A stretch of 9,813 nucleotides of DNA. It comes from CAYGZM01 sp964354365. GTDB lineage: Bacteria; Planctomycetota; Phycisphaerae; Sedimentisphaerales; Anaerobacaceae. Shown here in pieces: positions 1-5,358 of this stretch (positions are counted from its first letter, which is position 1; each line of letters begins with the position of its first letter). The DNA is taken from NCBI GenBank assembly GCA_964354365.1, contig CAYGZM010000142.1, forward strand, positions 1-9,813, written 5' to 3'. Under the pieces are notes generated by a model. That model ran no database searches and was not told the DNA's origin. It saw only the letters and a list, made by a program, of their open reading frames with translations. The position numbers and the translations under genes were made by a program.

Positions 1-147
1 GCAAGAGTCCTCGACCGCCTCCTGATGTACGAAAGAAGAATAGAGCACAGCCTATACAAAACAACCCTCGAACTCCAAAGACTCCACCTCCTCCGAAACC
101 TCGAACCTTCAGAACCAAATCTCGAACCCCAAGACCGCTATTTAGCC

Positions 148-173
148 CCCGGCCCTGTGCCGGGGGGCAGCAC
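148..173. repeat. GC-rich palindromic unit (REP-like hairpin)
   Basis: CCCCCGGC and GCCGGGGG form an 8-bp stem around a CCTGT loop. No T-run follows, so it is not a typical terminator. The same kind of unit, with the stem CCCGGTGC/GCACCGGG, recurs at 9329-9348, which suggests a dispersed intergenic palindrome. Confidence 0.55.
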
Positions 174-201
174 AGAACCAAACAACACCCCCGTGGCGGA
201 A

Positions 202-271
202 AGAATCGAGTATCAAGAATCCAGAATCGAGAATCCAGAATCGAGCACCGAGTATCAAGAATCCAGCATCA
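202..271. repeat. Heptanucleotide tandem array, ten units
   Basis: Ten consecutive 7-bp units fill this stretch: AGAATCG, AGTATCA, AGAATCC, AGAATCG, AGAATCC, AGAATCG, AGCACCG, AGTATCA, AGAATCC, AGCATCA. The consensus is AGAATCV. This resembles the heptameric short tandemly repeated repetitive (STRR) sequences known from filamentous cyanobacteria. A period of 7 keeps all frames open and explains the spurious open frames on both strands. Confidence 0.8.
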
Positions 272-331
272 TTGCGCAAAACAAACCCAATTTCAAAATC
301 CCCAAAACAAACGCAACCCCCTGCACACCTT

Positions 332-375
332 GTCATTCCGACCGAAGCCCCGCAGGGGCGAAGCGGAGGAATCTG
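332..375. repeat. Dispersed palindromic unit of the GTCATTCCG type
   Basis: The outer arms ATTCC (335-339) and GGAAT (368-372) enclose an inner hairpin GCCCC-GCA-GGGGC (347-359), with CGAAGC motifs between. The layout GTCATTCCGxxCGAAG...CGGAGGAATCTG is that of a palindromic repeat found between genes in many environmental bacterial genomes (from memory). A possible decayed end of the same family lies at 3723-3744 (GTCAT...CGAGGAATGAC). Confidence 0.55.
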
Positions 376-513
376 TTTCAACACTCTCGCCCCTCTCAAA
401 CAACCGAATTAGCCCAATGTGCCGCAGAATCATCGTCCTGCATTGCGCAAAACAAACCCAATGTCAAAATAGGCAATATAAACATAAGTACAGCAAGAAC
501 AAAGGCTTATACC

Positions 514-541
514 AACAAACAACCAACAATGAACAGCGAAC
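514..541. repeat. Short heptanucleotide array, four units
   Basis: Four in-phase 7-bp units, AACAAAC, AACCAAC, AATGAAC and AGCGAAC, share the consensus AANNAAC. The array is short, so chance cannot be fully excluded. The same period appears in three other arrays in this window. Confidence 0.5.
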
Positions 542-599
542 GTTATCCAAAACAAACCCAATCAAACCCAAAACTCTCACCGCCGGGACGAAATCCTGC

Positions 600-618
600 C
601 TTGAGCGAAGTCGAAGGG
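600..618. repeat. Copy of the CTTGAGCGAAGTCGAAGG dispersed repeat core
   Basis: The core closely matches, on the other strand, CCTGAGCAAAGTCGAAGG inside the 39-bp insert at 3649-3687. It is flanked by GGGACGA on both sides (near 595 and 617), suggesting a compact mobile or copied unit. Confidence 0.5.
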
Positions 619-632
619 ACGAGATACGAACC

Positions 633-661
633 TTGCACAATCCCCGCCGGGCAGCCATAAT
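633..661 (+). promoter_or_regulatory. Candidate hisF promoter
   Basis: TTGCAC (633-638) and CATAAT (656-661) are separated by 17 bp. The -10 box is good (5 of 6) and the -35 weak (3 of 6). Transcription would start near 668 and give a leader of about 114 nt containing the hairpin at 672-699 and the 701-756 element. Confidence 0.35.
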
Positions 662-671
662 ATAGCCGAGA

Positions 672-699
672 AGCGCCTCAGGACATAACTGAGGACGCT
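672..699 (+). other. Hairpin in the hisF leader
   Basis: AGCGCCTCAG (672-681) pairs with CTGAGGACGCT (689-699), leaving one bulged A and a 7-nt loop. No T-run follows directly; the T-rich stretch begins only at 714. It could be a leader structure or a palindrome; its function is unknown. Confidence 0.4.
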
Positions 700-700
700 C

Positions 701-756
701 AAATCAACAAACGATTTTTTCTTTTCTAAGTAGGTCTAACCTGCAATTTTGCAGAA
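701..756 (+). promoter_or_regulatory. 56-bp leader element upstream of hisF (uninterrupted copy)
   Basis: Positions 711-756 match the reverse complement of 3603-3648 at 44 of 46 bases, the differences being transitions at 731 and 735. The preceding 10 bases (701-710, AAATCAACAA) match the far side of the insert in the other copy. The element has a T/C-rich front half and ends in a hairpin CTGCAA-TT-TTGCAG (741-754). It lies 25 bp before the hisF start, in the same orientation relative to its gene as the copy before the FAD oxidoreductase. It is either a shared 5' regulatory element or a repeat that landed in two leaders. Confidence 0.7.
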
Positions 757-781
757 ATAATTTAAAAAAGGAGAAGCGAAA

Positions 782-1543
782 ATGGGTAAACCCGTCAGTA
801 TTATGCCTTGCCTGGATATGCGGAACGGCCGGGTCGTCAAAGGCGTTCATTTTGTTGATATTCGGGACGCAGGGGACCCGGTCGAATGCGCAAAGGCCTA
901 TTGCCGGGCCGGGGCGGATGAGCTTGCGATGCTGGACATAACGGCGACCGTTGAAAATCGCCCGACTATGCTTGAAGTCGTAAAGAAGGTGGCTAAAGTC
1001 GCCACCATTCCGTTTACCGTCGGCGGGGGTATCTTCGACGTGGCCTCGGCGGCAGCGGTCCTGGAGGCGGGCGCAGACAAGATATCGACCAGCAGCGCCG
1101 CCTTTCGCAAACCCCAGATTATCGAGGAGATGGTTGCCGAATTCGGGCCGGAAAAGGTCACAGTGGCCATAGATGTTGACCGGAATGAATTGCTGCCGTC
1201 CGGGTATGAGGTGTATATCGACGGCGGGCGGACCGCCACCGGCGCCGATGCCATCGAGTGGGCGAAGAAGGTCGATGGTTTTGGTGTTCCCGTGATACTG
1301 CCGACGAGCAAGGCCGGAGACGGCGCCCGGACGGGATTTGACCTGCCTGTCATTCGTGCAATGGCTGATGTGTGCTCCGCTGAGATTGTGGCATCGGGCG
1401 GGGCGGGCAAAATGGAGCATTTCCTGGAGGCGGTAGAGGCCGGGGCAACGATCCTTCTTGCGGCGTCGGTCTTTCATTTCGGCATCATCGGCATACCGCA
1501 GTTGAAAGACTATCTGCGAGACCATGGTGTGAAGCTGAGGTGA
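782..1543 (+). CDS. hisF: Imidazole glycerol phosphate synthase cyclase subunit HisF
   Basis: HisF is the (beta/alpha)8-barrel cyclase half of imidazole glycerol phosphate synthase. With ammonia from HisH it converts PRFAR to imidazole glycerol phosphate and AICAR, in histidine biosynthesis in the cytoplasm. The 253 residues match the family's length and run end to end: CLDMRNGRVVKG at 10-21, FTVGGGI at 78-84, VAIDVDRN at 128-135, ASGGAGKMEHF at 204-214 and AASVFHF at 227-233. Catalytic aspartates equivalent to T. maritima D11 and D130 are present (D12, D131). Two usually conserved spots differ: the 'SINTA' segment reads STSSA (102-106), and 'TSIDRDGT' reads TSKAGDGA (175-182), losing one aspartate but keeping D180. 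AAGGAG lies 10 bp before the ATG. It stands alone, without hisH or hisA in the window. Confidence 0.95.
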   Translation: MGKPVSIMPCLDMRNGRVVKGVHFVDIRDAGDPVECAKAYCRAGADELAMLDITATVENRPTMLEVVKKVAKVATIPFTVGGGIFDVASAAAVLEAGADKISTSSAAFRKPQIIEEMVAEFGPEKVTVAIDVDRNELLPSGYEVYIDGGRTATGADAIEWAKKVDGFGVPVILPTSKAGDGARTGFDLPVIRAMADVCSAEIVASGGAGKMEHFLEAVEAGATILLAASVFHFGIIGIPQLKDYLRDHGVKLR

Positions 1544-1611
1544 TGGGTTGGGGGAGGCCGGTGATATATTTTGGTTTATTCAGATTATTTTGTTGAATTC
1601 TGAAGTCCCTT

Positions 1612-1641
1612 TTGGTAAAGTAGCTGCTTATGGGCTATATT
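1612..1641 (+). promoter_or_regulatory. Promoter of the first csp gene
   Basis: TTGGTA (1612-1617) and TATATT (1636-1641) are 18 bp apart. The second cassette has TTGCCA-18 bp-TATGTT at exactly the same offset, so both boxes are kept between paralogs, which supports the call. The start would be near 1648, giving a leader of roughly 82 nt. Confidence 0.6.
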
Positions 1642-1647
1642 CTTTCG

Positions 1648-1729
1648 TCTCTCAAGAGTATGCCTCTGATAAATCAAAGATGAGAGATATTAGTTGAATG
1701 GCCGGTACACAGGCCAAGGAGAAGTACAA
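1648..1729 (+). promoter_or_regulatory. Conserved 5' leader of the first csp gene
   Basis: Within 1631-1729, 82 of 99 bases match the second copy without a gap, and 14 of the 17 differences are transitions. TCTCTCA (1648-1654) can pair with TGAGAGA (1681-1687). A second stem GGCC...GGCC ends directly before AAGGAG, the ribosome site. Long structured leaders that sense cold or bind the protein itself are known for cspA-type genes in other bacteria; such a role here is inference. Confidence 0.5.
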
Positions 1730-1933
1730 GTGAGTACAGGTATAGTGAAATGGTTCAATTCAAGTAAGGGGTATGGTTTTATTGCACCGGATGACGGCGG
1801 GGATGATTTGTTTGTCCACCACTCTGAGGTCAAGACAACCGGTTACGCATCGCTCGATGAGGGGCAGAAGGTCGAGTTCGAGGTCGGACAGGGGAAAAAA
1901 GGCCCGTGTGCGACCAACGTAATCCCGCTCTAA
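1730..1933 (+). CDS. Cold-shock domain protein (CspA family), copy 1
   Basis: This is a 67-residue single cold-shock domain (five-stranded OB fold). Such proteins bind single-stranded RNA and DNA and act as RNA chaperones or antiterminators in the cytoplasm. RNP1 is KGYGFI (13-18) and RNP2 is LFVHHS (27-32), with the W8/F9 stacking residues and the family's normal length. I chose the GTG start at 1730: AAGGAG lies 7 bp before it, the second copy uses the same GTG, and the longer TTG-started frame in copy 1 (from 1694) is closed by a TGA in copy 2. The two proteins differ at five positions (I5T, Y15F, A19S, E49D, L67R). The gene is monocistronic, between its own promoter and terminator. Confidence 0.96.
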   Translation: MSTGIVKWFNSSKGYGFIAPDDGGDDLFVHHSEVKTTGYASLDEGQKVEFEVGQGKKGPCATNVIPL

Positions 1934-1959
1934 CAAAACAGCAAGGCTTGAAAGAATCG

Positions 1960-1989
1960 AAAAGGCCCTGCCGGGCGGCAGGGCCTTTT
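1960..1989 (+). terminator. Intrinsic terminator of the first csp gene
   Basis: A 13-bp stem (AAAAGGCCCTGCC with GGCAGGGCCTTTT) has a GGGC loop and ends in TTTTG. It lies 26 bp past the stop. It is nearly symmetric and sits between convergent genes, so it may also serve the minus-strand oxidoreductase gene. Confidence 0.88.
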
Positions 1990-2103
1990 GTATTGTGCTG
2001 CTTGCTCTGTTTCATCGGCTGATTGTAATCTTCGCGTGCCGCCTTTTCTTCTGTGGCGCTTACTCCGGCGTTAGTCGTACTGTCCGCCAGGTCAGCTCGC
2101 CGC

Positions 2104-3570
2104 TTAGCTTTCGAAATATACGCCGGCGTTTTCAAGGGCCTTTCTCAAGTCGCTGTATGGAAGCTCTCGAGTTCCGCAGTTTCCCTCTGCGCAGAGAGCC
2201 GCAGCAATGCCGGTGGCTTGGCCCTGCCCCATGCAGCTTACCGTGTTCCTTGTGGACATGTGTGCTCTATGGTCGGAGGTTATCATCATACCTGCGGCCA
2301 GCAGGTTGTCTATTCCGGCGACGCGCAGCGCACGATACGGGATTCCGTATGTGCCGCCGTTCTTTATCTGCAATCTCGGCGCCGAGTCGTGAAAACCGTA
2401 TGCCATGACGTCGTCGTCAAAATGTCTGCCTTCAATAACATCTTCGTGCGTTATGTCGTAGTCGCAGGCAATCAGCCTGGCGCGACGGATGTTCAGCGAT
2501 GGGCTTGTTCTGGCGATGAATGCCTTTTCACAGCCGGGGACATATTTTCTAAAGAGCTCTATGGCCTTTGCCTGGCGCCTTCGCAGCTCTAATTCCGCCT
2601 TGGCCACTTCATCTCTGTTTGTGGGGCTGACGGGCATTTTCAGATTCAGCTTTATGAACATAAAATAGTTGTCGTGGACGGTGGTTGTTGTCATCGACAT
2701 CCCGATTTTGCCGGCCCCTTCTGTGAATCCAGCCGGGAGATTGACGGATATGCCGTCCAGTCGCACGATTTGCCCTTCTTTGCCGCTGCGCAGGCCCTCG
2801 CAGTATTGACTGACGGCGTCGTGCGACTTGAGGAATTCGTAGTATTTCTCCACGCTCACATTGGCGATACCGATACTGTTGCATACGGCGTAATCGTTCG
2901 GCTCGGTGTATTTCGCGCCGGCGAAGGCGCAAAGGTGGCCGTACGCGGTGCAGTCCACAAAGGATTTGGCGTAAATCGCCTCTCTTCCGGAGCGACTCTC
3001 TGCTATCACGCCCTTAATCCGGGGTCCCTCCATAATAGCTCCCACCAGGAGGGTATTGACACATACAAATACGCCCGCTTCTTCAAGCATCTCGAAAGTG
3101 ACGAGCTTGTACATCTCCGTGTCGATCGCGGTGCATACCGAATCGTAATCGTAACCTTTGGACATCTCGGCATGTCCCGACGTGCCGCCGACTTTTGCAA
3201 GTCGATCGACTATCTCCTGCGGAATTCCTCTTATAACCTGGCGTTTCTTCACTCCGGGGAAGGCCTTCCACAGGTTGTAGAAGCTGTGAAGAGCAGTGCC
3301 TCCTTCGGTGACCGTTCCGCCCGGGTAGCCCTTCCACTCAATCAAAACCGTCTTTGCCCCCTGTCGCGCCGCGGCCAGAGCCGCCACGACGCCCGCCGTG
3401 CCGGCGCCCGCCACCGCCACATCGAATTTCCTTACCGGCAGTTTCCGCGAGGGCTCCTCGTAATAGTTCACGGACTGATTTGGAGTTCCTCCCTGTTCGC
3501 CTTTCGTGGCGCCTGCCAAGACGCCAATTCCAAGCATTAGACTGTGTTTTGAGAAATCCCGACGGTCCAT
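2104..3570 (-). CDS. Tat-signal FAD-dependent oxidoreductase (FAD_oxidored type)
   Basis: This is a 488-residue flavoprotein of the FAD-dependent oxidoreductase group common in Planctomycetes (PF12831-like, by recognition and not by search); the substrate is unknown. The N-terminus MDRRDFSK followed by LMLGIGVLAG is a twin-arginine signal, so the folded flavoprotein is probably exported. The Rossmann FAD site is VAVAGAGTAG (51-60), with E78 in place to bind the ribose, followed by the PGGT segment near 83-86. The C-terminal part (about 415-475) contains GIPYRAL, NLLAAG and a GQGQATGIAAAL segment, typical of the second FAD-contact region. AGGAGG lies 4 bp before the start. The upstream region carries the leader element shared with hisF. 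It is convergent with the first csp gene and has no operon partner visible. Confidence 0.88.
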   Translation of the reverse strand: MDRRDFSKHSLMLGIGVLAGATKGEQGGTPNQSVNYYEEPSRKLPVRKFDVAVAGAGTAGVVAALAAARQGAKTVLIEWKGYPGGTVTEGGTALHSFYNLWKAFPGVKKRQVIRGIPQEIVDRLAKVGGTSGHAEMSKGYDYDSVCTAIDTEMYKLVTFEMLEEAGVFVCVNTLLVGAIMEGPRIKGVIAESRSGREAIYAKSFVDCTAYGHLCAFAGAKYTEPNDYAVCNSIGIANVSVEKYYEFLKSHDAVSQYCEGLRSGKEGQIVRLDGISVNLPAGFTEGAGKIGMSMTTTTVHDNYFMFIKLNLKMPVSPTNRDEVAKAELELRRRQAKAIELFRKYVPGCEKAFIARTSPSLNIRRARLIACDYDITHEDVIEGRHFDDDVMAYGFHDSAPRLQIKNGGTYGIPYRALRVAGIDNLLAAGMMITSDHRAHMSTRNTVSCMGQGQATGIAAALCAEGNCGTRELPYSDLRKALENAGVYFES

Positions 3571-3602
3571 TCTTACCTCCTATGATAATTCGATTCAATG
3601 AG

Positions 3603-3697
3603 TTCTGCAAAATTGCAGGTTAGGCCTGCTTAGAAAAGAAAAAATCGTTCCTTCGACTTTGCTCAGGATGGTAAGCCTGTCGAACCATTGTTGATTT
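3603..3697 (-). promoter_or_regulatory. Leader element upstream of the FAD oxidoreductase, split by an insert
   Basis: Read on the minus strand, 3697-3688 plus 3648-3603 reproduce the 56-bp hisF leader element with two differences, and a 39-bp insert (3649-3687) lies exactly between the two pieces. The hairpin CTGCAA-TT-TTGCAG is kept, ending about 35 bp before the start codon. A second GATTTTTTCTTTTC (3693-3706) faces GAAAAGAAAAAATC (3633-3646), making a large inverted repeat around the insert. Confidence 0.7.
3649..3687 (-). mobile_element. 39-bp dispersed repeat inserted in a leader element
   Basis: The minus strand reads GGTTCGACAGG...CATCCTGAGCAAAGTCGAAGG, a unit whose core recurs at 600-618. 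Its absence from the otherwise matching hisF leader shows an empty site. GTTC/GAC motifs at both ends allow folding. No transposase is encoded and no clear target duplication is visible beyond one or two A residues. Confidence 0.6.
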
Positions 3698-3827
3698 TTT
3701 CTTTTCAACACCAATCTATTGTGTCATAAGTATCGAGGAATGACGGACTCTCCAGTCACTACCTTCATATAGTAAAATGTTTCTCTCTTTGCGCCAATAG
3801 GGAAAATGTGCTTGGTTCAATTCCGGG

Positions 3828-3913
3828 TGGCAGCCTCAAGCGCAGCTTGGGGATGGCAAAGCTTCAAGAGCGGTGCAGCCATCCCCAAATCCTTCGGATT
3901 TGAGGATGCCACA
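3828..3913. repeat. 86-bp imperfect inverted repeat with nested hairpins
   Basis: The outer arms run GTGGCAGCCTCAA (from 3828) against TTGAGGATGCCAC (to 3913), continuing with GGGGATGGC against GCCATCCCC further in. Each arm holds its own small palindrome, CAAGC-GCA-GCTTG on the left and CAAATCC-TTC-GGATTTG on the right, so the unit can fold as a cruciform. It looks like a non-coding MITE- or BIME-like unit. Flanking sequence (3707-3827) shows no gene. Confidence 0.7.
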
Positions 3914-4054
3914 CCGTATGGAGCCACAAATAATGTAACTCGGAATCTGACGTACTTGAGCCATGCCGGAAAATGAGGGGCTGCGAGTGCGGGGGGTGTG
4001 CGATATGCTGTAAAGGCAGGCAATAGTACACCGTCAAGACTAATCTGAGGAGTT

Positions 4055-4143
4055 GTCATTGCGAGGAGGCCGAAGGCCGACGCGGCAATCTCAAACCGTC
4101 CGAAGCCCGGAGATTGCTTCGTCGTTTCACTCCTCGCAATGAC
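4055..4143. repeat. 89-bp inverted repeat, GTCATTGCGAGGAG family
   Basis: Perfect 14-bp ends GTCATTGCGAGGAG (4055-4068) and CTCCTCGCAATGAC (4130-4143) enclose a second pair, GCAATCTC (4085-4092) and GAGATTGC (4110-4117). Repeats with these ends are scattered in genomes of unrelated environmental bacteria (from memory); their spread is unexplained. Translation of this element causes spurious open frames on the minus strand. Confidence 0.8.
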
Positions 4144-4651
4144 ATCCATCGTTTTAACCTCGACAGGGTAATAGGGTGGAAATATTCAAGGAGGTCAAGG
4201 CAGTTGGGGGGTGCGGCGGACCACTCGTGCCCAGAAGTCGGTTCGCCGCGGCGGATTGGCAAATGAGGAATTTGGCGGGGGATCGCTTCGTAAGTCATTG
4301 CCACAAAAGACCTTATGCCGCAGGGCCGATTTCCAAAGACACACCCATTTCTGTTGCTGTGCCTTCCACGATCGGCGAGCCTGCCGGAGAGGCGGACTTG
4401 CGAGATGTTGCGATAACATTTTTTTTGTAAAAGAAAAATAATATGCTTGTGTATGAAGCAGACGACAGTATAATGACAATCAGAAATATCTCGAGTATGA
4501 GATGATCGTGTAGCGAAGCCTTGAAGCAAGACCACTCCGCATAGCCGGGCATCAGCCTCAAGACGTGTCTTCCGCATCATTTCACTTATTTGTGTCGTGC
4601 TTTTGAAAAACAAAGGCTTCATGTACATCGAAAACCTGGTCAGGCTGAGAA
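4144..4651. other. Gene-free spacer
   Basis: I find no credible gene. Three overlapping minus-strand frames and two plus-strand frames are open, but none resembles a known family or has a convincing start. A weak hairpin ATGTT-GCGAT-AACAT (4405-4419) is followed by T8 and could be a plus-strand terminator, but no transcript is evident upstream. The change from GC-rich (4200-4400) to AT-rich (4415-4500) sequence might mark an old junction or a decayed gene. Confidence 0.5.
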
Positions 4652-4681
4652 TTGGGAACTTTGAAGCTGGTCTCCCATAAT
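4652..4681 (+). promoter_or_regulatory. Candidate promoter of the RRM gene
   Basis: TTGGGA (4652-4657) and CATAAT (4676-4681) are 18 bp apart, the spacing seen at both csp promoters. Transcription would start near 4688, leaving a leader of about 78 nt, similar in length to the csp leaders but unlike them in sequence. Confidence 0.4.
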
Positions 4682-4766
4682 ACAAGGCGGAGAAGTGCAA
4701 CGACCCTATAGTAGCCGGAATCGTGAAACAATCACTTAATGTTAGAAGTTAGAAAAGGAAATCAAA

Positions 4767-5207
4767 ATGAATATCTATGTTGGAAATCTGTCACGCCAGA
4801 CAACCGAGGAAAAGCTGAATGAGGCGTTTGCCGCCTTCGGCGCGGTGGAATCAGTACGTATCGTAAAGGACGCCGCCAGCGGCGAGTCAAAGGGATTTGG
4901 GTTTGTGACCATGCCGGTCGATGATGAGGCGCAGGCCGCAATCACCGGGATGAACGGCAAGGATTTGGATGGACAGGCAATTAAGGCAGAGGAGGGTCGG
5001 GCGAAAACAGATGTTCCCCGCAGCAGAGAGCGGCAGGGAGGTTCAAGGGGCGGCTATCGTGGCGGCGGTGGTGGCGGTGGTGGACGGCGTGACAGTCGCG
5101 GCGGAGACAGACGAGACAGTCGTGGTGGAGGCAGACGGGACAGTCGCGGGGATAGCAGAGGAGATAGTCGCGGCGGCGGAGGAGGCCAAAGCAGACGCAG
5201 ATACTGA
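4767..5207 (+). CDS. RNA-binding protein with RRM domain and RGG-like tail
   Basis: The 146-residue protein has one N-terminal RNA recognition motif (1-78) with RNP2 IYVGNL (3-8) and RNP1 KGFGFVTM (42-49), both carrying the aromatic residues that stack on RNA. From about 84 it is a low-complexity Arg/Gly/Asp/Ser tail with an eight-residue repeat of the GRRDSRGG kind and a GGGGGGGG run at 99-106. Bacterial single-RRM proteins with Gly-rich tails are best known from cyanobacteria (Rbp), where several are cold-induced. A similar role in RNA handling under cold is inferred here because a csp gene follows 233 bp downstream on the same strand and its twin lies 2.8 kb upstream. AAAAGGAA lies 6 bp before the ATG. 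Confidence 0.95.
   Translation: MNIYVGNLSRQTTEEKLNEAFAAFGAVESVRIVKDAASGESKGFGFVTMPVDDEAQAAITGMNGKDLDGQAIKAEEGRAKTDVPRSRERQGGSRGGYRGGGGGGGGRRDSRGGDRRDSRGGGRRDSRGDSRGDSRGGGGGQSRRRY
5082..5177 (+). repeat. 24-bp tandem repeat coding the Arg/Gly tail
   Basis: Four 24-bp units code residues 106-137 as GRRDSRGG, DRRDSRGG, GRRDSRGD and SRGDSRGG. Synonymous drift between units is considerable, so the repeat is old or selected at the protein level and not a recent slippage product. Confidence 0.75.
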
Positions 5208-5322
5208 CGGCAGATTGGATGATGGGACTGTATTAGACACCGGGATTCAATAATGTGTGATGAAGGTCCGGTGGATTGATCGGGCTTAGTTAGCTCATCT
5301 TTGTTGCTCTTCTGCAGTTCTT

Positions 5323-5352
5323 TTGCCATAGCAAATGTTTGTGGGGTATGTT
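5323..5352 (+). promoter_or_regulatory. Promoter of the second csp gene
   Basis: TTGCCA (5323-5328) and TATGTT (5347-5352) are 18 bp apart, in register with the first cassette. The -10 box is weaker than in copy 1 (TATGTT against TATATT), which may lower its output. Confidence 0.6.
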
Positions 5353-5358
5353 CTTTCA

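Larger units (their letters stand above)
270..562 (+). repeat. Dispersed repeat with core CAAAACAAACCCAAT, three copies
   Basis: The 15-bp core is perfect at 277-291, 448-462 and 548-562. The first two copies sit inside a longer 30-bp repeat (270-299 and 441-470) that differs at one base. A degenerate relative lies near 302-315. I recall peptides of the NKPNFK/KQTQ kind, which this motif encodes, as frequent in predicted small proteins of Phycisphaerae genome bins. That points to a taxon-specific dispersed repeat, but it is recollection and not checked. Confidence 0.65.
1..700. other. Gene-free, repeat-rich spacer
   Basis: I see no credible gene here. A 211-codon frame is open from 25 to 660, but its translation is a string of low-complexity pieces that follow the DNA repeats, it has no Shine-Dalgarno, and overlapping frames on both strands are equally open. 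The stretch holds heptamer arrays (202-271, 514-541), three copies of a CAAAACAAACCCAAT motif, three palindromic or dispersed units (148-173, 332-375, 600-618) and a hairpin (672-699). From about 61 to 130 the plus strand is C/A-rich with CTCGAAC recurring at 67, 100 and 121, perhaps a decayed array. The last part probably carries the hisF promoter. Confidence 0.75.
1591..2039 (+). repeat. Duplicated cold-shock cassette, copy 1
   Basis: This segment and 5302-5746 are paralogous along promoter, 5' leader, coding region, terminator and about 45 bp beyond it. From 1631 to the end of the gene the alignment needs no gap (constant offset of 3711). Homology fades at both ends with small indels. The copies lie in direct orientation, with a convergent minus-strand gene and the RRM gene between them. 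Confidence 0.85.

Noticed and set aside
202..271. CRISPR-like array
   Set aside because: Units are 7 bp and contiguous, without spacers; no cas genes are present. It is a tandem repeat.
25..660. Long plus-strand open frame of 211 codons
   Set aside because: Its translation merely follows heptamer arrays and dispersed repeats, it has no ribosome site, and overlapping frames on both strands are equally open. No domain is recognisable.
1694..1729. TTG-started N-terminal extension of the first cold-shock protein
   Set aside because: The second copy has a TGA in this frame, AAGGAG sits correctly for the GTG at 1730, and the extension is not family-like.
2674..3540. Plus-strand open frame of 288 codons
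   Set aside because: It lies antisense inside the well-supported FAD oxidoreductase gene and has no family signature.
4405..4426. Intrinsic terminator before T8
   Set aside because: The stem is only five A/T-rich pairs and no transcript is evident upstream; kept only as a remark in the spacer entry.
4313..4561. Possible small membrane protein on the minus strand (one hydrophobic stretch)
   Set aside because: The hydrophobic run comes from AT-rich DNA with a T8 tract; a weak GAGG before an internal ATG is the only support. Too little to call.
4056..4700. Minus-strand open frame of 214 codons
   Set aside because: Its C-terminal end is the translation of the GTCATTGCGAGGAG inverted repeat, the rest has no family resemblance, and no good start or Shine-Dalgarno is visible.
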